A stretch of 64,000 bases of DNA from Isoetes taiwanensis (lineage: Eukaryota > Streptophyta > Lycopodiopsida > Isoetales > Isoetaceae), in assembly GCA_021234155.1 (NCBI GenBank), contig JAJEKV010000063.1, forward strand, positions 1,520,947 to 1,584,946, given 5' to 3'. Position 1 is the first letter of the stretch. The number at the start of each line of letters is the position of its first letter. A program made the position numbers and the translations under genes. Shown here piece by piece: positions 25,351 through 37,729 of this stretch. The notes under the pieces were generated by a model that saw only the letters and a list, made by a program, of their open reading frames with translations, did no database searches and had not been told where the DNA came from.

Positions 25351-28300
25351 CCTTTCTTATAGAGCCACCAATCTAGTAGGTGAGCCATTCGATCTGCAAC
25401 CATTATACTCTAGGGCAGATGAGCGTCTACGTTTGGAGTAAGTGGCAAGAGTGACCGAAGAACAAGACACAACAGATAGGTTCCTCGAACACCTCGAAGA
25501 CCCAGTCGACGAACAATCATGTGAGGAGGAAGAAGCCGATGGAGAGATACAACAAATGGAGGAAAAATAACAAACACCCCAAGCAACAACACCAGTAGGG
25601 TAGACCATCATTATCTTGTTCGCAATCTTCATTCGCGGGGTATTAAGCTAACCTAGTTATCAACGACATTAGGAAACTTCCAGAATGGGCTACCGGATTG
25701 ATGAGCTTTGCTCCCTTATATGAGCATGAAGACCTCAATACCTTCGTTGACATCAATGATCAGGAGTTCCAAATGGAAGTGCAAGAAGCAGCAACATACA
25801 GAAGCATAAGCATGTCATGTGAGAATATTGTTCAGCTCACAACTTTATATGCAGTTATCAGAGCTTAGAAGGTTGCATGAATATTGAGAAAATTAGTCTG
25901 ACAATTAAAGGGGAACAGAAGGTGCAATGGATCTGCTGCTTGTGAACACTAGGCTCCATACAGGTCGAATGAAAGTCTAAGTCTAACTGTCTGTTGAAGG
26001 GAGATTTAAGTTGAAGAAGAAAGATGAGAAAAAGCTTATTGAAAGTTACCTAGGTTATGAATATGGGATATTCATAAGTTAAAGTTATAACCTAAGGTTG
26101 AAAATATGAGAAGTATGAAATTATCTTTATTATATGATATGAACGGCATCGAAGGGCTTGGAGCCAAAACCGTTGTTCAAAAGTAGTAACTTCCTGTGAA
26201 CATGGATTCCGGAAACAGATAAGGAAAAAGAAGGATCCAGAGTATTTGGGCGGTTCCATCACCGTCGGAACTGCTCATTATAAATACAATGAGAAAGCAG
26301 AAGTTGTTGACTTGAGGTTTTGGTTCGATCACAGCTACAGGGTTTTCCTGGAACAATAGGTCTTCGTAAGCTAAGGTAATGGAAGGAGTTATTTTATTTT
26401 AAGGACCATTGATTTTATCTTCAATGGTTGACTAGTGAATTTACATTGTTAGATATTGCCATTGATTTTATCTTCAATGTGTGAATATCTCAAGACTTGA
26501 TCATGTTGGAAATATGATTTGTGAGCAGTATAATCCTTAAGATCATGGTGTCATACTGTGATAACTGTTATCATTTGCATAGTGTCTAAGAAATCTATGA
26601 ACTAGGCATCTTTGTTAATAACTAGAGTTGTGAAAATAACATTGATTGCTAACTTTTCCAACATGTCAGACATGGATGGCTACCTTAGCATCATGAGCTA
26701 AGACTAGAGAGCATAATCTTCAGTCAAAAGAAGATTTCATAGCGACACAGGAGCGTATAACAAGAGGGAAGACCACCACGGCAAAAAGGGCAGTCAAGCT
26801 ATTCAATTATAGAGCACCCATGACGAGCTTCCAGCTCTCTTGCACCAGTAGAAAGAACTTCATGACTTCATCAGTTCGAAAGTCAGTGTTCATGATGAAG
26901 GAACGAGAGAAGACTTATATTATGGGAGGAACATCTCTGACTTGGAGGTCTATGCCGGCATCAAGGACAAGATCAATGAGGAGGAGTCCGAATAAGAGTT
27001 CCAAATCCAAGAATGCCTGGGAACTAAAGGAAAGACGACTTCAGCTTGAAATATCAAACATCATCGTGGGAGATAACGACTTCTAATCAAGAGACTCCAT
27101 CACTTTGACTGCCAAAAGGATGATGCAAAGAAGCAGGTCAAGATCAAGATTCAACATTCATGTATTGAATGGAAGAGCAAGTATGATGGAGAACAACTAG
27201 AGCCCAAGCAAAGCTTCTACTTCAAACACTTTAGAAAGTGCCCTCAAGCAAAAGACTGCTCGTCCAACGCAATGTCATGTTGAGAGACAACGCCAGTCAC
27301 GTAAGGATCAATAGTATCCCACCATGTAGAATTAGTATAAGGGCATCTTTGGGATGCAACTCTAGCTCTTGTGGCAGTGGCAACACTTGATAACCTCACG
27401 ACAAGAGTGCTCTCCACGATAGATGGAGGAACATCCAGACATCTTGAGGAACCTCTGCCATGATCTCAAGTAAAAAAATGTGAAGAATTCCTCAAGATGA
27501 CCCGACATCAACAAAACTAAACTTGTTATCATTATACTAAGTCATATAAGGGATATAAATTATTTGCTTCTATAATGTTGTTACTTTAATCTTCTACCCA
27601 TGCCGTGAAATAACAGAGGAAGCAACATCTCGAGAACCATAAATTCACCTTGTAGTAGTGATGTAGTGTGATACTGGTGACATGCTTGATGGATGGGGAT
27701 CTGCACTGATGAAGGGTACCACAACAACGGGTTATGCCCAAAATCATTCAACAAATGGGTGATAACTTTGTCAAGTACTACTATGAGTAATTACAAGTAA
27801 AGAAGGTGCACGTGTCTCCGGCGGGAGGGACCTCAATGTCCGATATAGAAGCATTCGACACCTTAAGAACGATGATAGCAGCTGAAACATCTTCGACAAA
27901 AGAAGAGCTCAAATCAATAGCCATGCTATTCAAGAACAAGAGTACATCTAGGGCAGAAACTTCTTCAATGCAAGAGTGAAGCTTCACAGATATATGGATC
28001 TATAGTCCTTGATAGCATAGCCATTAGGGAGCAGAACCATGATGCCTTATTCACCATGAAGATGCATAGGTAAAGGAGGGACAAAGGCCAGAAAACAGAA
28101 GTTGGAGAAGTGCTAGCAATCGACTAATTCCACGAGCTCCCTAGAGGCAAAATGAGGTTTGAAATGGGAGGAACGTCATCGTGTGGGACTTTAAGGGACA
28201 ACAAGGCAGCATAGCACCCTAGAAAGCAGCGATGTCCAAGCCATGAAATCGAGGGGATCAAGGAATAGGATTGCAATATCACACATGGAGAAGCAAATAG

Positions 28301-28450
28301 GCACATCGTCAACATACACCAACTTGCATGCAACTCGGCGAATTCAAGAATCGAAGATTCGAAGATCAATTAATGAAAAGAACGACTCCTTTGGAGTCTA
28401 GCCAAAGGAATTGCGTAAAACTCAAGAAGCACCTCCAGATAACGTTGAAT
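25350..28450 (+). pseudogene. Degenerate polyprotein-like remains, family uncertain
   Basis: Several plus-strand frames with coding-like composition follow each other, broken by stops: LVGEPFDLQPLYSRADERL, an acidic EEQDTTDRFLEHLEDPVDEQ, LPEWATGLMSFAPLYEHEDL, then VHDEGTREDLYYGRNISDLE and HFRKCPQAKDC. Order and tone suggest a decayed gag or transposon protein, but no diagnostic motif survives. Treat this as a low-confidence relic. Confidence 0.3.
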
Positions 28451-28935
28451 ATGGTGGAGGGAGATAATCATTGTCCAGGAACAAGATTAGAAAGCAGGCC
28501 GGAACACCGAAGCATCAACAACCATTGCATCCTTAGTTAGAGTGCGAAGCAAAAGCGTGTTGTGCCGTAACCAACAAGATATATTGGAGAGTTCAACATA
28601 TTGCTGAGTCTTATTGAAGTACGAGCTAGGATATAGATCTTCAATAATTGCTGCACTAGGAGGAACATCGACAACACTACCATAGAATATGTGTGCACCT
28701 CGAGTAGAGGCACTAGGGGGCCTAATAGCTTGAGTTGTAATTATAATTATGCAATCTATAGACATTACACGTATACTGAAGCATACATTCAAGGAGACCA
28801 TAGCCTCAAGCAACTCGAAAGAATGTTACCTTGTTATTTCAAGTAGGCAACAAGTAAGAGAACCGACCAATCCAACTTGTTCCTTAGCCATAGAACACCT
28901 ATGAGGATGGAGGTGAATCACAAGCCGGATCTGAT

Positions 28936-29480
28936 TCAAAAATCTGCGTAGCTTGAACCTGTACCATCAAACTTCTCTGGCAAGCTGATCTCAGGCTCTG
29001 ATGGCCTCAATCTAGAGCTAGAGATACCCCCCATCTCCTTATTATCTAATTGCAACTGCTGATACACTTGCATAAGCTGCTGCATCTGCTGTAACAAGGA
29101 TGAAATTACTCCATAGGTAAAAACACCAAAAATGGATAAAAAAATATTTAGACTCAGGAAACACAAACTGGTAATGGATTCCGGCTCAAACTGTCATGAA
29201 CCTACGTGAACATAAAAGGAAATATGCGAGAAATACATAAAGAATAGGTTGGAATAGTCGAAATACTTGATATAACTAAGTAGAATAGAAGGATTAGAGC
29301 TAGAAGGCTCAAGACCGGCGTTGAACTAAAATGGTCAACAAGAATGAGACTCCTCTATATATCCTTAGATCATTGGTCAGGATCACACCACTCGGACGAG
29401 ATTGTGCCAAATGTTGCACATGCACCTAGATTCTGAAATGTTCCAAAACCTCCTAGAAACGGATACGCATATGAGGGAGA
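28936..29480 (-). mobile_element. Gypsy relic: LTR 3' part and gag start
   Basis: On the minus strand, 29480 to about 29187 aligns with the LTR of the gypsy element at 37730-38242. Shared parts include the CTAGGAGGTT region, TGATCCTGACC, the TATATA stretch, TTCAACGCCGGTCTTGAGCC and TAGGTTCATGACAG. The leader TTTGAGCCGGAATCC follows, and then a gag frame with RLRPSEPEISLPEKFDGT, matching RLSEPKISLPEKFDGT at about 38441-38490. It is a diverged, 3'-truncated relative. Confidence 0.8.
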
Positions 29481-29489
29481 TGCAAGGTA

Positions 29490-30350
29490 ATATCCTTAAG
29501 GAATCTAGATAGCTCAGTTGGCAAAGGTATATATCTTGCAACTACCTTTTGGCCTTGTGCAACTACCTTTTTGTCATAGAAACTGCCGCTTTGAGATGAA
29601 TTATGCTATGTAGCATAATAACTGGGGGTTTCAAGGGGATCTAATTTGGATGTATAAGCGAATATACTTGAAATCATAGACCATACCTCTAACACAATTG
29701 AATAAAAAAAGGGGAAAAGGAAAGAAAACTAAATTCAACAGAAAAAATAATGGTGTTACCTTGCTAGTTGGATTACTCTTATTAGGACATTGAATTGATT
29801 TGATAGAGGTTCGAGTTCTCATATTTTATATTCCAAAAGATTAGGTGCACCATATTTCGTATTTCAAAATCAAAACAGAGGCCCCAACATATGCTCTGAG
29901 CTGTAGGATTGAAGAATCTGACGAACAAGGTAGTCCAAGGCTCATCTTCTTTAGTATGCAGCGAAATCAAAGGCTATGGTTTTTAAGGTCCAATATAATA
30001 GATGCAGTAAATGCATTACTAGTTATGATAAAGGAACTCCCACCTCAAATGGCTTTCGAGAAAAAAACTTCATAGTAATGAGCCTACTGAGGAATATGTA
30101 CACATCAAATTGCCTACCCTTGGGGTCTTAGTTTAAGCAATTGTGTATATTTCTCTAGCACCATCAATATATAAGATGCTAGTGCAACCACTTCATATGT
30201 CTATAGATGATAACCCGGGTCTTGCCCATTGATCCATTCTTCTGGTTTAGAGCAAGGCGATGAAAAGAAGACATGCTTAAACCTTGGCCAGCTTGCTTTC
30301 ATTCTTTAACTCTTTTAGAATAGCCAACAACGATTCTAGTTCCTCCATGT
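29490..30350. other. AT-rich stretch with a tRNA-like A box
   Basis: GATAGCTCAGTTGGCAAAGG at about 29507 is a strong A-box-like sequence, but a matching B box was not found. No supported gene. Short open frames at 29845-30075 have no recognisable content. Confidence 0.35.
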
Positions 30351-30351
30351 T

Positions 30352-30512
30352 TGGTTTAGTGGCTAATCCATTGAGTTAGCAATTAAAAGATCTTATGTTC
30401 AAGTCTCTGGGGGTTTGTCATATATTTTTATGTTCTCACGAATGCTGCCAATGTGGCATATGTTCTCACGAATGCTGCCAATGTGGCATGACGTAAAAAT
30501 ACTATCTATCTA
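30352..30512 (+). mobile_element. tRNA-derived SINE with (TATC)n tail
   Basis: The head has an A-box-like TTGAGTTAGCAATT stretch and a B-box-like GTTCAAGTCTC. A 34-base unit (TTCTCACGAATGCTGCC, AATGTGGCATATG) is repeated twice. The end is CATGACGTAAAAATACTATC with a (TATC)n tail, matching the 3' end of the SINE at 7131-7344. Confidence 0.65.
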
Positions 30513-31109
30513 TCTCTTTTTTCCCCTTTTTTTCCCCCTCGCTTTGGAAGCATCTTTGGCCACTTGCTTCTCATTCTTTACTCTCTTAGAATAATCAACA
30601 ACAATTCTATTGCAGGTTGCTTTTGCTTCAATACTAGTTCTTTAAGCTGCTGTATTTTGTGGTGCTAGTGAAGTGATGACACCAGCACCTACCTTGCTCT
30701 AGGATAGTGTTTCGATATGGAGATGAGATGTTGTGGACAATAGCTTTTTAGATTTGAGAACTCAGTTTTGCTCAATCTTGTGTTGTCCCAAAAAAAAAAA
30801 AAAAAATCTTTTTTTCCTAGCGCTTTGGAGTTGGATGACAAGCATTTCAAGTTGGCAACCTAACCAGGTATGTATAAATTTTCTTTATTTTCTATCACCA
30901 TCTTCAGATTCGATTCATGAGGAGCATACTTCATGTATTTTAATATTACTATATATAGATGTAAAGGTTCCAATTCCAATAGCTATCATAAGCATTGTGT
31001 ATTTTATGTTTTTAAGTTTAGGTTTTAGGTGTGTGTGTTTTATACACTTAAATCTTGATTTTTAAGGTTTTAGATCTACAGGTTATCATGACTTGATCCC
31101 TAGAATATT

Positions 31110-31725
31110 CACCATGATCTTAGACCAAATGGGCCAAATCTAACTATAATGGATTTCATAAGCTCAATTAAAATTTAAACTTGAAATTTCTACTAATCAG
31201 CCTAAAAGATGGCCAAGAAAGGACTATGCTAAGATGGCAAAAAAACTTTAGTAGCCCACCATGGCTCATCCATAAGGGGCGTTTAAATCGCTTTTAGAAA
31301 TGGCCCATCTAAAAAGAGCTTAGAATTTGCTTTTACACTATCAGCCGACTATGGCCCATCCCAAAAGGGCTTGCATATTTAGAGTTTGGGCCATATATAA
31401 GACACTTATGGCCAAGGTTTGGTAATGAGCTCGAGGGGTATCTTTGTGGTTGGGAGAAGACTAGGATTTGCTGGTTATAACAATAAACTCGAGGGCATTC
31501 AATATGAGTTTTGCTTGTGATTTGAAAAAGAATGTCTCAATCCCTAAAACATTCACCATGATCTTAGCTAGAAAGGCCAAATTTAAAAGTGACGGATTGA
31601 ATTCAAATTTAAACTTCTGTATATAGGGAAGGCAATCTACACCATGATCTTAGCTAGAAAGGCCAAATTTAAAAGTGATGGATTGAATTCAAATTTAAAC
31701 TTCCGTATAAAGGGAATGCAAGTAG
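31110..31725. repeat. Two tandem ~86-bp repeats and a diverged third copy
   Basis: CACCATGATCTTAGCTAGAA...GGATTGAATTCAAATTTAAACTTC occurs at about 31553 and again at 31640 with a few changes. A related stretch begins at about 31110. No coding. A pure A run lies at 30790-30805. Confidence 0.6.
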
Positions 31726-32209
31726 ATTGCCTTTCCTATTACATTACATAGAAAACACTTAAAATCATTCTACGCCCATAAAAACCTTCAAAATGCAAGG
31801 TATGTTCTTGGAATGCAGGGTAAAAGGGCCGAACTGTAGGGTAAATCCTGAAAATGCATGTAGAAACGTTGCAGCAGCCCACCGTAGTAGCTTTGTCGTT
31901 CAGCAAAATTTTTTACTTTGCATTCTTGTTTTGAAACACCACCACATGGCATGCTTCTACTGGCAGATGCGACAGAATGATTCTTAAGTGTTTTTTACGA
32001 GTTACAAACATCTATGCATGTTTCCAAAAATATACAAACAAACATGCATGTACACTCTTCAGCTCGCATTGATCTTTTATCTAAAGACTTAGGTTGACTT
32101 GCAAGACCACTTCATTGCAAGAGTTGGCTAAAAAACTTCATTGAAAGCATAAGATCCTTCTAGCTTTCCCAATTATTATTCAGAAACAAGTTTACACATT
32201 TTTTTGGGA

Positions 32210-32229
32210 GAGCCTCTTTGAAGAGGCTC
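32210..32229. terminator. Perfect 20-base palindrome downstream of the mitochondrial gene
   Basis: GAGCCTCTTTGAAGAGGCTC follows a T run and lies about 80 bases past the stop codon at 32306. It would form a stem-loop in the 3' UTR. A role in RNA processing is inference. Confidence 0.35.
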
Positions 32230-32305
32230 GATCAATGACATATAAACATGATGATCAACATTAAAAAACAAATATGGTAGAATTCCACTTGCCAAATAAC
32301 AACAA

Positions 32306-33131
32306 TCAGCCGGCCTCTCCAACGCTTGCAGGATTGTCCACAGCTGATACATGTACTAGAGTTAAGAACTGAATTAAATTGAAACAAAAAAAACCAATAA
32401 AATAAAACATAAAATAGAAAAGAACTTATATGTACCATGTTCAGCCTTGGCATCTTTGCCTCTGTTCTTAAGTTCAGGGACACCAGCCTCTACAGCTTTA
32501 TCCCCTCTAAAATCTTCATGGAAAGGATTCGCATCCGTGTCGCGATACCGCTGTCCATAAGCTTCATCAGAACAATGGCTAGCATATTTCTCACCGTATG
32601 CCTGGTGCATCTGATCAGTCCTAAAATACCCAAAACCAACATCACAAATTATGACCCCAAAAAAAAAATAGGACGAGATTCTACAAGCATGAAAATTGAA
32701 GCAGAGCCAGATCAAGAAACTAAGATGCAATTCAAGAATTGGCTGTCCATAAGCTTCATCAGAAGAATGGCTGGCATATTTCTCACCATATGCCTGGTGC
32801 ATCTGATCAGTCCTAAAATACCCAAAACCAAACATCACAAATATGCCCCAAAGAAAAAAGTTGGGACGAAATTCTACAAGCATAAAAATTGAAGCAGAGC
32901 CAGATCAAGAAACTAAGATACAAGCAAGGATAGCAGAAAAGCTCGATGAAATACTTACCCAGATTTAGGGGGATCCTCGTCTTTGGGGATGCCTTCTTTA
33001 GGCTTATCTTCTTCCATGCCTGCGCTACAAAAGGTGCGGCTTTGCTGTGCAAACGCAATGCCGCTTTTTAAGCACAACAGCTTCCTATTTTGAGCGAATA
33101 TGGCAGCGGGCAATACAGCAGATTTGATCAT
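32306..33131 (-). CDS. Small, probably mitochondrial protein (135 residues), complete, three coding exons
   Basis: Exons at 33131-32959, 32620-32436 and 32355-32306 join in phase (split codons GG|G and G|TA) with a GTAAGT donor after exon 1 and TTTTAG and CTCTAG acceptors. The start MIKSAVLPAAIFAQNRKLL and the following SGIAFAQQSRTFCSAG look like a mitochondrial presequence: basic, with no acidic residues and an RTFCS-type cleavage region. The mature part is very hydrophilic (EEDKPKEGIPKDEDPPKSG, TDQMHQAYGEKYASHC, YRDTDANPFHEDFRGD), ending HVSAVDNPASVGEAG. I do not recognise the family. It has a small-soluble or LEA-like composition, but that is only a resemblance. The frame extends upstream to 33269, so an earlier start is possible. 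A duplicated exon copy lies in intron 1. Confidence 0.8.
32742..32925 (-). repeat. Tandem partial duplication of exon 2 and intron sequence
   Basis: 32742-32925 repeats 32549-32727 at about 90% identity, with small indels. It includes the TTTTAG acceptor and the first 23 codons of exon 2 (TDQMHQAYGEKYASHS) plus about 110 bases of upstream intron. The copy stops within the exon and has no donor, so it is probably skipped, though its acceptor equals that of the real exon. Confidence 0.85.
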
Positions 33132-33344
33132 GCTTCCCTTTCGTGTAGCCCAAGAAGCCGCTTGTGTTAGAGCTTTGAAATTTGTATTGCGTGTTTCTTT
33201 GCATGCTCGACTTGTGGCCCGCTTTATCGGACGGCCCTGCTTGCTCCTTGAATAACATAGATAGATCAACGTCTTAGAATTACGAGCATATTTATGGTGA
33301 CTTTTCTCTATCGTAAACCAACCTTTTCACAATTCGTTTGGTAT

Positions 33345-35800
33345 TTGAGAAGGAAGTATATTTTAATATCCGCGGAGGCCAAACTTGACCTATGAGACGG
33401 TACATGCAGTACACAAAGCAGATAAAACCACACCAAAAAGACAAATGCTACTATACAATGTGTCCCTACTACTGGGATGAAAAAAACCCCACATGGGAGG
33501 AAAAACCCTGGTAGTAGGCTCTCAGATCCCTTGTCCTGTAAGGGGTTCTCTGACGGTAGAGACTTGCAAAATGTAGGATGCGAGACGTGCAACCATTGGC
33601 GATGCCGGCAATTGAATTGATGCGGGTGGTGCGAGAGCATCTAAGATCGGCATGTGTTGCTTTCGAATATGCGTATATATGCGGACACTCTTGCGAGCAT
33701 GGTGCTCATCCCTCTTGTCGCATGTGGCAACACCGGGCATATTCTCTCATCTTGGGGATTCTCGCCCTCCATCGTAGTCCAACGACTGTTTCAATTACGA
33801 GATGATGGGACCCCCGTCCTCCACGGAGGCAATAGCTCTGTTTCTTCATAGATATATGCGCTTTCAAATCTTGGTGTGGGCCATGTTCGGTGTTGGATTA
33901 ACTTGCGTGTGGTAGTGCTGTTTTAGGCTTTGCACGAGTGGGTCGCATCCCGAGTGGTGGCAAAGCGCTCATTGGTGTGTGCGACTGTCCACGGGCATCG
34001 AGGCATAGCCACAATCTGGCGGTAGTCTATAGACCACGTTGCGAACCACCCACGACCGGTGCTCTGCCATACCCTCTTTGGTCGTTGTGGCTCTTGTGCC
34101 AATAACAAAGCCCTCGGGGGGAAGGCGTTGTGCATCCATCTTTGGTGACCTTGTGGAAATATGCAAGATGTCTGCGCATAGCGGAATGTTGCAGGGGCCA
34201 GAACCCAGTCTCATATAGCATGTCCTTGATACCTAGGCTGTATGTTAAGAAGGCCTTTTGCACCCTCTCTAGCTTATCCCAGGTGTTCTTGCTAATTGCT
34301 GGACCCCAGACCTCTACCCCATACAACAATCTTGGTTCAACAAGTGTTACGAGCAGGTGTGCTCTCGTGCCCGCCATTACATAGGTCTGATACAGTAGCG
34401 GCTATTACGCATAGCATCTGAGGGCTTTCCATCCATGTTGACCCGTCTTTCCACACAGTCATCCCATAACATGTTAGCGCAAAAGTCGATTCCTAGATAT
34501 TTGAAGGTCCTTACAACATCCACCTTCTGTTCTCTGTAATAGAGATCTGGGATATCATGCTGCGAGGAGAGGACTGCGGGGAGCTTAGTTTTCTCGCGGG
34601 TTCACCGTCATTCCTGTTGTGTCACAGAACCCACTAAGAGCGTCCAAATGCTGTTGCATACTCCTGGCTGTATGGGATAGCAAGTCTACATCGTTAGCAT
34701 AGAGCAATTCCCTTATCTTTGTATGCCTCACGGTAGGCTGCGGGCCACCCCCCATGTTCTTGCATCCGGTCTCCAACTTGTCAATGTAGAGACCAAAGGC
34801 GTTGGAGATAGCGGACATCCTGTTTAACCCCTATGGTGCTAGCAACTTCGGCCGATCACGATGCGGGCAATGCGGCATATATCCCATCATAGAGTCTATA
34901 GATGACATTTTGTAAGTCCTGTGGGGCATGCGGCACTGCAAATCTTTGCCACAACAGTCCCGAGGGACCGTATCATATGCCATTTTGAAATCTCACGAAA
35001 CAAAGAAGACAGTCACGCCGGCGCATTGCGTAGTAGCTTCTATAAGGATTAGAGTGAATATATGGTCGATTGTGGAGGGGGCGTATGAAACCCGATGCGG
35101 CCAAGCAGACGCGCCTCCAACTTCCCTCCCACCGAAGTTAACTTCTTCTCCACCACACACCGCTAAAAGCCTTGCGAGTAATGGGCTCACCATGATCATG
35201 GGGTAGTTCAGCCGAATCATCCCTATTACACGCCTTTACGAATTGGGGTGACCTTGCTAACCATCCACTCCGAGGGAGGCCCTCCCTTATGGCACGGTTA
35301 ATGATGTTTTGCCGAGGCCCTAGCAAAGTTGGCCCACCCCATTTCAATAACTCGGCTTGAAGTCCCTGCAAGTCCTTCGCTTTGCCATTAGCCAGATGTC
35401 TAAGGCCCTGTTGGATGTCTTCCTCCGTGAGCTGCAGCATTTCTCCTACGATCACGGAACCCCCTTTTTGCCTCTGGGGGATCATATAACTCCTCCAAGC
35501 GATGCATCCACTGGTCTATGGTAATATTGCCGGGTGGTTGATGCCTCTTGTACAACACCCTACGCCAGAAGGCTTTCGGCTCGGTCATCAACAAATCAAA
35601 CATGCGCTGCTGATGGTCTGCAATGTACGTATGCTTTTTGGATTTCAAGAATGCTCTATAGTCCTGAATGGCCTGCTGCTGCAGCTGTGGAACTGAGACG
35701 AGGCGCAGTTGGGTATTTTGGAAGGGTATTCCAAAATAAAGCTGTGACATTGTTATTATCACACCCTTTATGACCTCAAACCAAAAATACAACACACCTT
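33345..35800 (-). pseudogene. Broken LINE, reverse transcriptase and C-terminal region
   Basis: Read on the minus strand: a linker (QDYRAFLKSKKHTYIADHQQ), EDIQQGLRHLANGKAKDLQG (RT entry), a damaged palm with LLYANDVDLLSHT (the YADD position reads YAND), then LVTLVEPRLLYGVEVWGPAI and LERVQKAFL. Several frame changes and stops separate these. The 3' end near 33360 reads TTTGGCCTCCGCGG then ATATTAAAA, like the GGTCTCCGTGGACGTTAAAA ends of other LINEs here. The endonuclease is not seen, so it is 5' truncated. Confidence 0.85.
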
Positions 35801-35899
35801 AATAACTTGGCCCTCAAGTTTTATAGCCAAGACCAGATCTAAGTCGTTGGTTGCAGTGGTGTTACCCACCAGTAACAAATTGAAAAGCAAATAAACACC

Positions 35900-36095
35900 T
35901 AGCTTGTTATGTCAAATCCGTGAACACCTAGCTTGTTATAGAAAGCAACACAAAACCACCATAAAACTCTCGGCCCAGTTTGTTAAGGCAGATAACATCC
36001 TAGAACTTAGATGTTATGATGCCCTAAACAAACTCGGGCCTCTGGGCCTCATATCTTGTAATAGGGTATACCACCCTAGGGTGTTATCTCTCTCA
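35900..36095. repeat. Imperfect fold-back element
   Basis: GGCCCAGTTTGTTAAGGCA, GATAACATC pairs with GATGTTATGATGCCC, TAAACAAACTCGGGCC at 35971-36059. Outer flanks (AACACCTAGCTTGTTAT / ACCCTAGGGTGTTAT) may extend the pairing. MITE-like, no coding. Confidence 0.55.
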
Positions 36096-36370
36096 TAATT
36101 AAAGTTGTTCTTCCACTACATAAAATAAGACACCAACAAAATGCTAGTAGAAAACCATCGATGCATGTCTTATGTTAATAATATAATCAACCTATGTGAC
36201 ATTATCTTATTTATTGTCTTAAAAGGAGGAACCAAACCCGCCCAAATCTAAATGGGACATGTGTTATTTTTAGTATTAGAAGACACCACCACAATGGAAA
36301 GTCACTCTTAGTAACAACCCCTCCCATTGTCAGGCATAAGCAAAGATGGAAATTAAAGGGCTGCCAATAT

Positions 36371-36371
<1 letters not shown>

Positions 36372-36406
<35 letters not shown>
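36372..36406. repeat. 35-base T run
   Basis: An uninterrupted T run. It could be the poly(A) tail of a minus-strand retroposon, but the 300 bases on its right show no coding. Confidence 0.8.
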
Positions 36407-36407
<1 letters not shown>

Positions 36408-36504
36408 AGGTCACTCTAAAAAATAGATTTCCAAACTGCATGGAATATTACAAATTAGACTTTCATTTGCATTCTTAGCCAAAAAATAGCAAATGGGCTT
36501 AATT

Positions 36505-36598
36505 TCCTTTTTACCATGCCAATTCCATGGACGTTAAAAAACCTGTATGTTTATCTGTCTGCCTGCCTGCCGGCCTGCCTGTCTGTCTCTCTGTCTTC
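36505..36598 (+). mobile_element. LINE/SINE 3' end with (TGTC/TGCC)n tail
   Basis: CATGGACGTTAAAAAACCTG is followed by a pyrimidine-rich tetranucleotide tail (TCTGCCTGCC, TGTCTGTCTC). This is the same GGACGTTAAAA terminus as other retroposon ends in the window. From 36600 to 37580 nothing further is recognised. Confidence 0.5.
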
Positions 36599-37581
36599 CA
36601 AATCTGCATGTTTGAGGATGTACCTTTCTATCAAAATAATCATTGCAATAGAACAATCAAACTATAACAATGTGAATGTGACGAATTTATCATTTTAACA
36701 TGTAATGGCATCTTTGAATGTGTACGACCTTATATGATTGTTCAAATTACCATCATAAACTTCATGAGTTTTAAGCATAAATATTCAAAATCCCCACACT
36801 AATCCGAGTGTAGATAGAGCATATCTTTACCAGTAGGGTTTGGAACCTCGAGAATGTAATATCTAGGCTTTGGAGCATCCTCTTTAACAAAAGGGATGGA
36901 TACATTTCATACCATACTCTTCATTAGATCTTAAAACTTGGGGACATCCAAGTCTCAAACTATCATCTGTCATCTTACTCAAGTGCTAGCATGAATAGTG
37001 AGACGCTAGAAGAGCATGATATTAACTTTGTAGAAACAAATGGCTACAATAGTTATAACATGGAGTTATAAAGAAATAGATAAATCTCTAATTACGAGCA
37101 GTTGTATTCTATGTCAAACTCATGTGACGCGAAGGGGATTCAAGGTTGCCTTATCAGCTAGATTTGTTGACATATTGTTACATAACATTTGCACACAAAG
37201 TGTAGTCAATACACATTCTCATGAGGACTCGCATCATGCATCCAAACTCCCGACATACAGGCTCTTTCGTTCATTCATCTCAGCAGGTGTTTTACATTGG
37301 TTGAGAGTGGGTAGCCGCACATTGCAGGCTGCCCAATAATTAACTATGAATCCCTATAAATATATAGCTGAAAACAACTCCTCAATTGAGTTGTTAAATA
37401 AAAATATGTGATAAGTTGTTGGATGATATACCTGTTGAAAGCTTATCACTGGGATTAAGAACCCTCGTGTTTTCGGATTTTTGAGGAAAAACCCTAGTCA
37501 TAAGCCCTCAACAAGGGGCTTGGACAATCGTAAGGCTACTACCACTGTCCCAAAAAAATATGAATATTGAAGAAGCCAAAA

Positions 37582-37695
37582 AGCATGTTATCTGAATCCC
37601 TGCATAACATAAACATCAAAACAGATGCATGAGATAAGCGCATGTTATCTGAATTCCCGCACAACACAAATACCAAAACAGATATATGAGATAAA
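37582..37695. repeat. Tandem ~57-bp duplication at the gypsy 5' flank
   Basis: GCATGTTATCTGAATCCCTG at about 37583 and GCATGTTATCTGAATTCCCG at about 37640 start two similar units that both end ATGAGATAA. They lie just outside the 5' LTR. Confidence 0.6.
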
Positions 37696-37729
37696 AACCT
37701 CAAAAATAAACGGGCTGGTCACGCATGCC

